64,000 nt of DNA from Oleispira sp036960605. Its GTDB lineage: Bacteria; Pseudomonadota; Gammaproteobacteria; Pseudomonadales; Oceanobacteraceae. The DNA is taken from assembly GCA_036960605.1 (NCBI GenBank), contig JBALXI010000015.1, forward strand, positions 31,303 to 95,302. Reading direction: 5' to 3'. The notes beneath the pieces were generated by a model. It had not been told where the DNA came from. It saw nothing but the letters and a program-made list of their open reading frames with translations, and did not search any database. Position 1 is the first letter of the stretch; the number at the start of each line of letters is the position of its first letter. A program made the position numbers and the translations under genes. This document shows, one piece after another, positions 53,061 to 61,328 of the stretch.

Positions 53061-55196
53061 CTATGACAGTTTAAAGCGGGATAGAATCTGTTGTAAACTA
53101 ACGGCTTGGGAAGAAAGTTTCTCTGCCGCGGCAGCGCTTGATTGAGCGGTATCGCTATTTTGCTGCGTAATTATATCTATCTCATTGATGCCCTTGTTGA
53201 TGACTTCTGCTCCGACCGCTTGTTCTGAACTTGCCGTTGCAATCTGCTCGACATATTCAGTCGTTTTGGTAATGCTTTCAAAAACATTTTTCAAACTTGC
53301 TGATGTATCGGACGCAATTTGACTGCCATTTTTAGTTTTACTTACAGAGCTGGCGATTAACTTAGCCGTTTCTTCAGCGGCTTGAGTACTTCGTGCTGCT
53401 AAGCTACGGACTTCGTCGGCAACTACCGCAAAGCCGCGACCTTGTTCACCTGCACGAGCGGCTTCAATGGCAGCGTTGAGTGCCAATAAGTTTGTTTGTT
53501 CAGCAATTTCATCAATAGTGCTGATGAAGCTCGATATGCTATTGCTCGATTCTGAAATTTCAGTCATTGCATCGATCATTAATTCCATTTTTTGACTGCC
53601 CACTTGCACCTCGCCTTGTGCTTGCGAAGCTATTTGTTTTGCTTTATTGGCATTTTGAGCATTAATGGTGATTTGAGCGGTTAGTTGGTTGAGAGAGGCA
53701 GATATATTTTCGAGGCTAGCAGCTTGCTGACCAGCACCTTCAGATAGAGCGGTGCTACTGTGTGATACACTTTCACTACCTTGTGCAATTTCTATGCTGG
53801 CACTTTTAGTTTTACCCAATACTTCATTTAAGTTGTCTTTCATCTCCTGTAAAGCATGCCCAAGAGAATCGTTTTGTGATGCAAGCTTCACTTCAAAATT
53901 CAATTCTCCGTTGGCGACTTTTTTTGCGATGACTTCTTTCTCTTGTAAAGAGCCCACCATTATTCGCATTTCTTTATAAATGCCTTTGGATTGACCTGTA
54001 CTGTTAAAGTGCATTGATAGATCGCCGGATGCGACAGACCTCGCAATGTCAGCGATATAGCTGGGTTCACCGCCTAATAAATTCATAATATGCTTAGTTA
54101 ATGTATAAGCGATAGCTAGGCCGAGCAAGATAGCTATAAGCGTGCCGATTAAGGTTGTTAGTACAACGTTGCTTTCAGTTGACTTTAACTGCTCATTTCT
54201 TGCGGCCATAAGTACGGTTTCACGTTCTTTAAAGGTTGCTATTCTTTTTCTGAACTGATCAAAATAAACTTTCCCTTTTGCTTGCCTGACAATGTCAGAT
54301 ATATCATCCATTGTTTTTGAGTCGCCAATTTCTCGACGTAAGGCTATTTGTTTTTCAACAACGCGAGTTATCCACTTATTTATGGTTACCTTAATTTCGG
54401 ATAATAGCTTAACTTGTTCAGGGTTATCTGAAACCGTAGTTGAGAGCGAACTGATTAATTTATAGAATTGAGTTTTTCCTTGATTAAAAGGGGCTAAGAA
54501 CTTGTCATCTCCTGCTAATAAAAAGCCTCGCATACCTGTTTCCATATCAACAGCTGAAGCAATTACATTTTGTGCCGTCGCGATGACTTTATAGGTGTGC
54601 TCTACCCAAGAATTCAGTTGTTTTAACTCAGTAATATCGGTACTTATGCTTGCTTTTTCTTGGCGGCGATTCATTAGTGATTGTTCACGGCTGATAAATA
54701 ATGCTATCTGCTTTCTAAATTGATCAAAGTATTGCTTGCCTTCGGCCTTGCGAATAACCTTAGACATGTCATTCATTGATTTTGCGTCACCGATATCGCT
54801 GCGCAATTGGATGAGTGGGTTTGTGATCTCTGATTCCCACTTATTAATAATACTATTAATTTCTTTAAGTAGAGTTACTTGGCTAGGGTTATCAGATACG
54901 GTGATACTTAAGCGGGTTATTAATGTGGAGAAGTTTGTTCTTCCTTCATTATAGGGTGCTAGAAAATTGATATCACCTGCTAATAAGTAGCCTCTCATTC
55001 CTGTTTCCATATTAACCCCAGCGGCTTCAATCTTCGAGGCGACCTCTAGGACATTATGGGTATGCTCTACTTGCTTCATGTCTTTATTTAAGGATCTTAT
55101 ACTAAAAAACACATCAGTAGCGATGATGATCATAAGGCCAAGAATTATTCCGTATCCAGAGACTAACTTATTCTGAAACTTTATATTATTAAACAT
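53061..55196 (-). CDS. Methyl-accepting chemotaxis protein with two tandem CHASE3 domains
   Basis: 711 residues from ATG 55196, which follows AGAGGATATT; GTG 55229 would add 11 residues without an anchor role. TM1 near 12-32 is followed by two CHASE3 domains of about 140 residues, each with METGMRGYLLAGD or METGMRGFLLAGD and VSDNP(S/E)QV(T/K)LL. They are similar enough to be an internal duplication. TM2 about 352-372, HAMP about 374-425, and MCP signalling domain with EIAEQTNLLALNAAIEAARAGEQGRG and ADEVRSLAARS. No C-terminal CheR-docking pentapeptide. Inner-membrane receptor; ligand unknown. Confidence 0.92.
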   Translation of the reverse strand: MFNNIKFQNKLVSGYGIILGLMIIIATDVFFSIRSLNKDMKQVEHTHNVLEVASKIEAAGVNMETGMRGYLLAGDINFLAPYNEGRTNFSTLITRLSITVSDNPSQVTLLKEINSIINKWESEITNPLIQLRSDIGDAKSMNDMSKVIRKAEGKQYFDQFRKQIALFISREQSLMNRRQEKASISTDITELKQLNSWVEHTYKVIATAQNVIASAVDMETGMRGFLLAGDDKFLAPFNQGKTQFYKLISSLSTTVSDNPEQVKLLSEIKVTINKWITRVVEKQIALRREIGDSKTMDDISDIVRQAKGKVYFDQFRKRIATFKERETVLMAARNEQLKSTESNVVLTTLIGTLIAILLGLAIAYTLTKHIMNLLGGEPSYIADIARSVASGDLSMHFNSTGQSKGIYKEMRIMVGSLQEKEVIAKKVANGELNFEVKLASQNDSLGHALQEMKDNLNEVLGKTKSASIEIAQGSESVSHSSTALSEGAGQQAASLENISASLNQLTAQITINAQNANKAKQIASQAQGEVQVGSQKMELMIDAMTEISESSNSISSFISTIDEIAEQTNLLALNAAIEAARAGEQGRGFAVVADEVRSLAARSTQAAEETAKLIASSVSKTKNGSQIASDTSASLKNVFESITKTTEYVEQIATASSEQAVGAEVINKGINEIDIITQQNSDTAQSSAAAAEKLSSQAVSLQQILSRFKLS

Positions 55197-55519
55197 AATA
55201 TCCTCTACTTCTAACCAAAGATTCTTCACAATCTTTTAGTTATAACTAGCGTGTTTTCGCTGTGAATAACAACAAATCTATCTTTGGCGATTGTTGAACT
55301 GTTTATAAAAGCTTAGATTAATAATTTTTAAAGTGGTAAGGAAATAATATTATTTTACTTTACTTAGAGCCGCTGTCTGTAGGAAAGCTCTAGTATCAGT
55401 AGGAAATGAGAGCGGTTCTAGGTGGGCTAAAAGCTATGGGATTAATATGCTTAATAATACTGATAATTTAGTTCGCTTAAGTAACCCGTGTAATGATGAC
55501 AGCATCGACTTCAGATTTG
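55197..55519. other. Gene-free spacer between chemoreceptor and globin genes
   Basis: AT-rich, no convincing frame. A loose inverted repeat, AGAGCCGCT (55366-55374) and AGCGGTTCT (55411-55419), is too widely spaced to call a terminator. A sigma-28 flagellar promoter was looked for near 55290 and not found at correct spacing. Confidence 0.5.
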
Positions 55520-55930
55520 TTAAACTTCATTCCCTGCTGCAACCATTGTATCCGCTAGCACGGTATACACTTCGGTCCAAGATTGCTTAATCGTGGGAGT
55601 GAAGGTAGCTCCTAGTGTTTGTGCGAGCATCCATAAAATGGCTTCGGCGACGGTATTATAATGCTGAGGGCGTACGCCGTACTTCACATGGCGACGACCT
55701 AGGTCTTGCACCGCAGGAACAATGGCTTCTAAGTTGTTCAGGCTGCTTACTGCAACGCCTAAGATCTGCATCAACTTCTTGCGCTGATCCGTCATATCAC
55801 CTTTGAACATCGATTTTAAACTCGGATCTATCTCAAACAGCTTGCTGTAAAACAAAGCAGCAGCGTCATCGGCAATGGGGGCGATGATGTTAAAGGTGCT
55901 TTGTACATCATTAATCGTGCTGGGATTCAT
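55520..55930 (-). CDS. Single-domain globin (bacterial haemoglobin type)
   Basis: 136 residues. Globin fold without reductase domains; proximal His81 in GRRHVKYGV; B10 position is Phe27/Tyr28 in LFYSKLFEIDPSLKSMF, the usual flavohaemoglobin-like start. Vitreoscilla haemoglobin and the N-half of Hmp are the closest known forms. It probably binds O2/NO in the cytoplasm and may assist NO detoxification, as it lies next to norR and near hmp. AAGGAATAACA before ATG 55930. Confidence 0.88.
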   Translation of the reverse strand: MNPSTINDVQSTFNIIAPIADDAAALFYSKLFEIDPSLKSMFKGDMTDQRKKLMQILGVAVSSLNNLEAIVPAVQDLGRRHVKYGVRPQHYNTVAEAILWMLAQTLGATFTPTIKQSWTEVYTVLADTMVAAGNEV

Positions 55931-55992
55931 TGTTATTCCTTGAACTTAACTTTTTAGCTTAGCTCTCTAGTTTAGTTCTCTAAGCAATGGGG

Positions 55993-56027
55993 TTTAACTA
56001 AGCGGTATTAATTACAGCTTAGTTAAA
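55993..56027. promoter_or_regulatory. 11-bp perfect inverted repeat between globin and norR
   Basis: TTTAACTAAGC (55993-56003) and GCTTAGTTAAA (56017-56027), 13-base spacer. AT-rich, no T-run, 62 bases before the globin start and 34 after the norR stop, so a regulator site for the globin gene is more likely than a terminator. Binding factor unknown. Confidence 0.5.
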
Positions 56028-56060
56028 GAGTTAAGAATCACCATCTCAGAGGCGAATAAA

Positions 56061-57698
56061 CTAGTGTTGAATTGTTTTAATAATACTAATCCCCAGACGC
56101 TTTGCCATACGGTTCAAGTTGGCTCTGTCGGTCTTGAGCTGGCGCGCGGCGGCGGACCAATTGCCATTATGATGATTTAATACCTCGGTAATCATTTGGC
56201 GTTGGAAGTCTTCCGTTGCGGACTTTATTCCAATATCGGTGAATGAGGGTTTGAAAACAGACTCTTGAGAATGGAAGGGGTCAGCAAACAACTCCGTGGC
56301 TATAGGCTCAGGGTCGCCTTCTTTGGATGTTCCTTCTAGCGTGCTAATGAGCTGGCCAATATGAGACAGCTCAATGGTGACGATATGTTTACTTTCTGGG
56401 TCATTACTGGCTTGGCGACTATTAGCCTTCAGCGCCGCGCGATTTATTGTATGTTCCAGCTCGCGAACATTCCCCGGCCACTCATATTGTTTTAAGTAGC
56501 GTGTAACATCGGGAGCAAACTTGATTTGTCTAATTCTTAGTTTTCGACGAATTTGTTCGATGAAATAACCGGCTAATAATGCGATATCATTATCTCGATC
56601 TCTCAGTGCCGGAACCTGAATGGGATAGACGGTTAAACGATGAAACAGATCAGGACGGAAGTTACCTGCTTCAACCTCGCGGGCTAAATTACGGTTAGTC
56701 GCGGCAATAATACGAACATCGACGGTATGTGTTTTATCTTGCCCCACGGCTTGGATTTCTTGGCTTTGCAATGCGCGTAATAATTTACTTTGTACCGCGA
56801 GTGGGATTTCACCAATTTCATCTAGAAATAAAGTACCGCCATCGGCGATGGTGAACTTCCCTAAGCGGTTTTCATTAGCACCGGTAAAAGCACCTTTACG
56901 GTGGCCAAACAGTTCACTCTCAATTAGGTTTTCTGGTAACGCTGCGCAATTCACGTAAACCAACGGACCTTCACTGCGGCTAGATTGCTGATGCAAGGTG
57001 CGTGCAACCAGTTCTTTTCCTACCCCTGTCTCACCCGAAATTAACGCGGTGAAATCTGATTGTGCGACGATTTGTACTTCCTTCTTTAATTTGTTCATGG
57101 CTGAGCTATTGCCAATCAGTTCACCACCATCTTTGACTAAGGCTTCGTGAGTCAGCTCGGCAACGACTTGTCGGCTATGCGAGGCATGCTGCTCTAGTAG
57201 GTCTAAAGTCAGTGCTGTTTTAAGTGTCGCCGCTGACATGGCAGAAATAATATCCAGGGTACGCTGAGGAATGTCATCGAAGCTATTGGGGGTTAGGCTA
57301 TCGAGAGTTAATAGACCAATTAAGGAGCCTTCAAATAATAGCGGAAAACCCATACAGGAATGAACGGGGAGATCGCCTTCCATCGCCAATAATAAGCCAT
57401 CATAAGGGTCGGGCAGCGGGCTATTACTTTCAAAGCGCACAGGCATTTCGCTATCACATATCTGTTGAAAGCGAGGGTGCTGATCAATCTCAAATCGTCT
57501 GCCTAAGGTATCTGGGCTTAAGCCTTGTAGTGCGAGAGGCTTGAGGCGATCTCCTTGACGAGCCAGTAAGACCACTGCATCGCAAGGCACCGTTTTACGC
57601 ACTGTGGTTAATAGGCGTTCGAATCTGTCTTTATTGATTAAGCCACTGCTTAAATCAATGGCGAGTTCAATTAAAGAAGAGTAGGAGATATTCGCCAT
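56061..57698 (-). CDS. norR: NorR/FhpR nitric-oxide-responsive sigma-54 activator
   Basis: 545 residues. GAF domain about 20-170 (VRKTVPCDAVVLLARQGDRL, where NorR holds its iron), AAA+ about 188-420 with Walker A GETGVGKE, sigma-54-contact loop GAFTGA and sensor region, then a Fis-type HTH (LNHHNGNWSAAARQLKTDRANLNRMAKRLGI). It activates sigma-54 RNA polymerase when NO binds. Two matching sites and a -24/-12 promoter lie across the divergent region, next to PpyR-like, NnrS and Hmp, the arrangement of FhpR with fhp in Pseudomonas. This strongly supports the NO role. Confidence 0.93.
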   Translation of the reverse strand: MANISYSSLIELAIDLSSGLINKDRFERLLTTVRKTVPCDAVVLLARQGDRLKPLALQGLSPDTLGRRFEIDQHPRFQQICDSEMPVRFESNSPLPDPYDGLLLAMEGDLPVHSCMGFPLLFEGSLIGLLTLDSLTPNSFDDIPQRTLDIISAMSAATLKTALTLDLLEQHASHSRQVVAELTHEALVKDGGELIGNSSAMNKLKKEVQIVAQSDFTALISGETGVGKELVARTLHQQSSRSEGPLVYVNCAALPENLIESELFGHRKGAFTGANENRLGKFTIADGGTLFLDEIGEIPLAVQSKLLRALQSQEIQAVGQDKTHTVDVRIIAATNRNLAREVEAGNFRPDLFHRLTVYPIQVPALRDRDNDIALLAGYFIEQIRRKLRIRQIKFAPDVTRYLKQYEWPGNVRELEHTINRAALKANSRQASNDPESKHIVTIELSHIGQLISTLEGTSKEGDPEPIATELFADPFHSQESVFKPSFTDIGIKSATEDFQRQMITEVLNHHNGNWSAAARQLKTDRANLNRMAKRLGISIIKTIQH

Positions 57699-57746
57699 TT
57701 AGATTCCAGGAAAAATGGGTTGGGTAGAAGATAATATAGCACATGA

Positions 57747-57787
57747 GAGTCAATATGACTCTATCAGTAAGTGAGTCAAATAGACTC
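57747..57787. promoter_or_regulatory. Two NorR-type enhancer sites
   Basis: GAGTCAATATGACTC (57747-57761) and GAGTCAAATAGACTC (57773-57787) both contain the GT-N7-AC core known for NorR and a symmetric GAGTC/GACTC frame. They are centred 26 bp apart, about 60-85 bp upstream of the sigma-54 promoter, at enhancer distance. Confidence 0.78.
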
Positions 57788-57838
57788 GTAAGTAGGAGGG
57801 TATTGTTTCAAGTTATTGATTTATAACGATATTAATAG

Positions 57839-57855
57839 TTGGCATGTTCTTCGCT
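57839..57855 (+). promoter_or_regulatory. Sigma-54 (-24/-12) promoter
   Basis: TTGGCATGTTCTTCGCT has GG and GC elements ten bases apart, close to the consensus TTGGCAC-N5-TTGCA. It lies downstream of the NorR sites and inside what would be the N-terminus of a longer reading of the next gene, supporting its later start. Confidence 0.75.
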
Positions 57856-57897
57856 ATAGCTAGATCAATAATGAATTTAAATCTAGGTAGGCTTGCT

Positions 57898-58167
57898 ATG
57901 TACTCACATTTTCAGTTTTCAGAATACCTTCCTGCAATACCGAATGCTGAGCGCTTGCAGTGGCTTTTATTAGCGGGTAACTGGCTTATGTTATTTGGCT
58001 TGGCTGGAACCATATTATCGGTTGAGCTTAGCTACGTTTTTGCCGACCAGCTCAGTTTGATGGTTCAAGTTGTCGCTCATATCTCAACACTATTATGCGC
58101 CACCCTCATTAAATTTGGTTACATCATGCGTTGCATTGCCTTGAAAGGTTTTGGTGAGCGGATATGA
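57898..58167 (+). CDS. Small membrane protein, PpyR-like
   Basis: 89 residues from ATG 57898. A longer in-frame reading from 57844 would begin inside the sigma-54 promoter, so it is rejected. Two hydrophobic segments (WLLLAGNWLMLFGLAGTIL and LMVQVVAHISTLLCATLIKFGYI) with a short soluble N-terminus. The size, topology and the neighbours (NnrS, Hmp, NorR) match PpyR of Pseudomonas aeruginosa, which sits in the same order next to fhp; that identification is from memory and context. ATGA overlap with nnrS. Probably a NO-induced membrane protein. Confidence 0.72.
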   Translation: MYSHFQFSEYLPAIPNAERLQWLLLAGNWLMLFGLAGTILSVELSYVFADQLSLMVQVVAHISTLLCATLIKFGYIMRCIALKGFGERI

Positions 58168-59345
58168 ATAAAGTTCTTTCATCCCCTCTGTGGAGCCTGG
58201 CGTTTAGGCCTTTCTTTATTCTAGGCAGTTTATCGTCTGTGATCAGTCTAGTTATCTGGCTGGTGTATCTCAATAGTGGTGAAGTATTAAGCCAGAATCA
58301 GATGTTGTCACCGGTGCTTTGGCATATTCATGAAATGTTTTTTGGTTTCACATTAATGATCGCGATTGGGTTTTTATTAACGGCGGTGCAAACCTGGACC
58401 GGGTTGAAAAGCTTACAAGGTCATTCATTAATTAGCTTAAGCCTTATTTGGATCGCTATTCGAATATTGTTGTTACAAAATCAGAATGTTTTTCCTGGGT
58501 TATTAGAAGCCGTAATTGTCTTGCAAGTGATCTGGTGGGGGATTGTTTTCGTTGCTTTCTCACGCTTGATTATTAAGGCAGGCAGTCGAAAAAATTATAT
58601 TTTTTTACCGCTGCTAGTGATCTTAATGATCTTGCAGCTGAGTTTTTTATATTATAGCCAAGCTGAAAATGACCTACTAATACATCTGGCTCGCAGCGCG
58701 ATTCTATTCTTCTCGATTATTGTTGGTTTGATCTCGGGCAGAGTCATTCCTCTGTTTACCCGTAATGCGTTAGCTGACAATTTGAAAGTGAGTATTAAGA
58801 CAACCCCTAAACTGGATAACAGTATTTTAATCTTTTCTGTTTTAGGTAGTTTAAATTTTTTATTAAGTGGCCTGCTTGCGATGCCCTTCAGTCCTGCTTG
58901 GTTATTACTGTTAGTGGGTGCATTACACCTTTTAAGATTAAGCCAGTGGGGCAATTTTTATACGCTGAATAATCCTCTGCTTTGGTCGCTGCATTCTGCG
59001 TATTTATGCTTATCAGCGGGATTAATGCTCGTTGCATTGAGCTTTTTTACTGAATCGATACGGATTGCCGATGCTTTCCACCTCATCACTGTCGGTGCCT
59101 TTGGTGGCATGATCTTAGCCATGATTAGTCGCGTTTCGTTAGGCCATACCGGAAGACCTTTGCAGGTTAATAATTGGATGGTATTGGCCTTTTTATTCAT
59201 CTTTATCGCGGTCGTTTTGCGTGTGGTATTAGCGGTTTTAAATCAGCCTTTATGGGCATGGAATAGTTCAGCTTTATTATGGATAGCGGCTTATTCCATA
59301 TTCTTAAAGTTCTATATTCCTGTCTTAACCCGTGCTCGTAGATAG
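58164..59345 (+). CDS. nnrS: NnrS-family haem-copper membrane protein
   Basis: 393 residues with about 11-12 hydrophobic segments. LAFRPFFILGSLSSVISL and WHIHEMFFGFTLMIAIGFLLTAVQTWTG are the NnrS signature, with the conserved His pair (HIHE) for metal or haem. Further motifs are GRVIPLFTRNA and HLITVGAFGGMILAMISRVSLGHTGR. NnrS protects against nitrosative stress. It shares the NorR/sigma-54 operon with the small membrane protein before it (4-bp ATGA overlap). Hmp follows after 89 bp and may be in the same transcript. Confidence 0.93.
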   Translation: MNKVLSSPLWSLAFRPFFILGSLSSVISLVIWLVYLNSGEVLSQNQMLSPVLWHIHEMFFGFTLMIAIGFLLTAVQTWTGLKSLQGHSLISLSLIWIAIRILLLQNQNVFPGLLEAVIVLQVIWWGIVFVAFSRLIIKAGSRKNYIFLPLLVILMILQLSFLYYSQAENDLLIHLARSAILFFSIIVGLISGRVIPLFTRNALADNLKVSIKTTPKLDNSILIFSVLGSLNFLLSGLLAMPFSPAWLLLLVGALHLLRLSQWGNFYTLNNPLLWSLHSAYLCLSAGLMLVALSFFTESIRIADAFHLITVGAFGGMILAMISRVSLGHTGRPLQVNNWMVLAFLFIFIAVVLRVVLAVLNQPLWAWNSSALLWIAAYSIFLKFYIPVLTRARR

Positions 59346-59434
59346 TCAGATAGAAAATTACTTATAAATAGTAGCTCAAAGAAGCTAGTAAAAATTAATC
59401 ACTCATATTACTCAGACAGAAAAAGAGAAATGCA

Positions 59435-60631
59435 ATGTTAAGCAATAAACACATTCAGTTAGTAAAAAGTACCGTTCCCATATTAGAAGCATCGGGTTCG
59501 GCGATCACTGATTATTTCTATAATCGCTTATTCACTCATAACCCTGAAGCTCAGAATATCTTTAATATGAGCAATCAAGCTTCTGGAAAGCAATCATTTG
59601 CATTGTTTTCTGCGATCGCGGCTTACGCTAAAAACTTAGATAACGTTGAGCAGCTATTAACGATGGTTGAGCGTATCGCGCAAAAGCATACCAGTCTTAA
59701 TATTCAGCCAGAGCATTATGATTTGGTAGGGCATCACTTAATTGAAACATTACGTGAACTCGTGCCAGAGCAATTCACGGCGGAAATTGAAGATGCTTGG
59801 ACTGCCGCGTATCAGGCACTCGCCGCTATTTTTATTAATCGTGAAAGTGAGCTTTATAATCAGCGTGAAGAACTGACGGGTGGCTGGAAAGGTGGTCGCC
59901 AATTTACCTTGGTAGAGAAGCGCATTGAATCTGAACTAGTGAAGAGCTTAGTCTTTGAACCGATTGATGGTGGGCCGGTTATTGATTATCAAGCAGGGCA
60001 GTACATCGGTATTGAAGTGCAGCCTAAGCAGAGTGAATTTAAAGAGATACGCCAATACTCGTTATCCGATAAAGCCAATGGCGAAAGCTACCGAATTTCT
60101 GTTAAGCGAGAAATAGTGGGCAAGCCGGGTATCGTTTCAAACTACTTGCACGATGGCTTACGCTTGGGTGATGCAGTGACCTTATATGCCCCTGCTGGCG
60201 ATTTCTTTTTAAATAAAACCGAAGCGCCCGTAGTATTGATCTCAGCAGGGGTGGGCTTAACACCGATGCAGGCGATGTTAGAAACGTTGGTTGCAGGGGA
60301 AGAAGAAAGCAATAAGCCAGCCATACACTTTTTACATGCGTGTGAGAATAGCGCTCAGCATTCGTTTAAAAAGCGCTTAGCAGCCCTTACTCAGCAGAAT
60401 AAGGTGAACGCTTTAGCCTGGTATAAGTCTGAAACGATTGAGCAGGCCGGTATTCATCACGGGTATATGGATATTGCTTCGGTAGAAAAAGAGTTACCTT
60501 TGGCGTCAGCCGACTTTTATCTTTGTGGCCCAGTGAGCTTTATGCAGTTTGCTAAGCAGCAGCTGATCACTCTAGGAGTGAATGACGATCGTATTCACTA
60601 TGAGGTATTTGGTCCGCACGAAAGCTTCTAA
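59435..60631 (+). CDS. hmp: Flavohaemoglobin, nitric oxide dioxygenase (Hmp)
   Basis: 398 residues. Globin about 1-137 with Tyr B10 (position 29, ITDYFYNRLF) and proximal His in IAQKHTSLNI; FAD domain with RQYSLSDKANG; NAD(P)H domain with GVGLTPMQAML and YLCGPVSFMQ; C-terminal YEVFGPHESF. It oxidises NO to nitrate in the cytoplasm with O2 and NADPH. AAAAGAGAAATGCA before ATG 59435. No NorR site lies in the 89 bp upstream, so it should be read from the NorR/sigma-54 promoter upstream of the PpyR-like gene. Confidence 0.95.
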   Translation: MLSNKHIQLVKSTVPILEASGSAITDYFYNRLFTHNPEAQNIFNMSNQASGKQSFALFSAIAAYAKNLDNVEQLLTMVERIAQKHTSLNIQPEHYDLVGHHLIETLRELVPEQFTAEIEDAWTAAYQALAAIFINRESELYNQREELTGGWKGGRQFTLVEKRIESELVKSLVFEPIDGGPVIDYQAGQYIGIEVQPKQSEFKEIRQYSLSDKANGESYRISVKREIVGKPGIVSNYLHDGLRLGDAVTLYAPAGDFFLNKTEAPVVLISAGVGLTPMQAMLETLVAGEEESNKPAIHFLHACENSAQHSFKKRLAALTQQNKVNALAWYKSETIEQAGIHHGYMDIASVEKELPLASADFYLCGPVSFMQFAKQQLITLGVNDDRIHYEVFGPHESF

Positions 60632-60670
60632 AGCTTCTATCTAGAATGTAGCTATTTAGATAGCACTGAT

Positions 60671-60704
60671 ATCAAGTCAGGATATGCAGGAGCCCTGACT
60701 TGAT
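60671..60704 (+). terminator. Inverted repeat after hmp, possible terminator
   Basis: ATCAAGTCAGG (60671-60681) and CCTGACTTGAT (60694-60704), 11-bp perfect stem with 12-base loop. Only a short T-run follows later, so termination is possible but it might be a regulator site for the copper genes. Confidence 0.5.
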
Positions 60705-60742
60705 GGATTGAACTTTTAGCATACTAGAGTATCCTAAAGGCC

Positions 60743-61219
60743 ATGAGATCATTTATTCGCAATTCATTAAAAAGCAGTCCTGATTCTAGGAATAGGCGTC
60801 TAGCGCTTACCTTGCTTGTGTCCTTTTGTTTGACCTATATGGGTCAGGCTTTTGCGATGCCGATGATTTGTACGATGTCCGCCAGTGAAATGGCTGCCCT
60901 GACTGCATCTTCATTACCTTGTCACCAGGAGATGTCTGAAGCCAGCGCCAGTACTCAACCTATCAAGACTATTATTGGAACAGCGGCTGACACCGGCACC
61001 ATGGACTGCTGTGACCCGATGGACTCCGCGAATGATACGGGTCTAACCATGAGTTCACATGATTGCGCTTGCCCTGATGGGGGTTGTGGTGCGTCGTTAA
61101 CGTTCCTCACTAGCTTCTCGTGTAGCGCTCTTACTATCAGTGAACAGCCACACTATTACTCAACGATTGGTTTCCCCAACCAGATCGATTCGGCCCTTTT
61201 TCGTCCTCCTATTGCTTAA
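60743..61219 (+). CDS. Secreted Cys-rich protein leading the copper-efflux operon
   Basis: 158 residues; long n-region then a hydrophobic signal (LALTLLVSFCLTYMGQAFA, cleavage near 38). The mature part is Met/Cys-rich: MICTMSASEM, LPCHQEM, MDCCDPMDS, SSHDCACPDGGC. It is likely a periplasmic or lumenal copper/silver binder. The sequence resembles small leader proteins (CopL-like) ahead of RND efflux operons, but orthology is not proved. Cus-type genes follow 110 bp later. A 12-bp palindrome ATACTAGAGTAT at 60721-60732 sits just before the start. Confidence 0.72.
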   Translation: MRSFIRNSLKSSPDSRNRRLALTLLVSFCLTYMGQAFAMPMICTMSASEMAALTASSLPCHQEMSEASASTQPIKTIIGTAADTGTMDCCDPMDSANDTGLTMSSHDCACPDGGCGASLTFLTSFSCSALTISEQPHYYSTIGFPNQIDSALFRPPIA

Positions 61220-61328
61220 CACACCGTTAGATTAAATCCGTCTGGCAATCTGTTTATCAGTGAATTTGCCCGGCTTTTATTGCTAGTGTCTTTTTATTGT
61301 GTCTTTTATTGTGTGCTGAGAAAATTCC

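Noticed and set aside
55366..55419. Inverted repeat AGAGCCGCT / AGCGGTTCT as globin terminator
   Set aside because: Arms are 36 bases apart with one mismatch and no T-run.
57788..57838. Third NorR site as in the E. coli norVW promoter
   Set aside because: No further GT-N7-AC with symmetric flanks found; only two sites supported.
57844..57897. Longer start for the PpyR-like gene
   Set aside because: Would begin within the sigma-54 promoter and the added residues are not membrane- or family-like.
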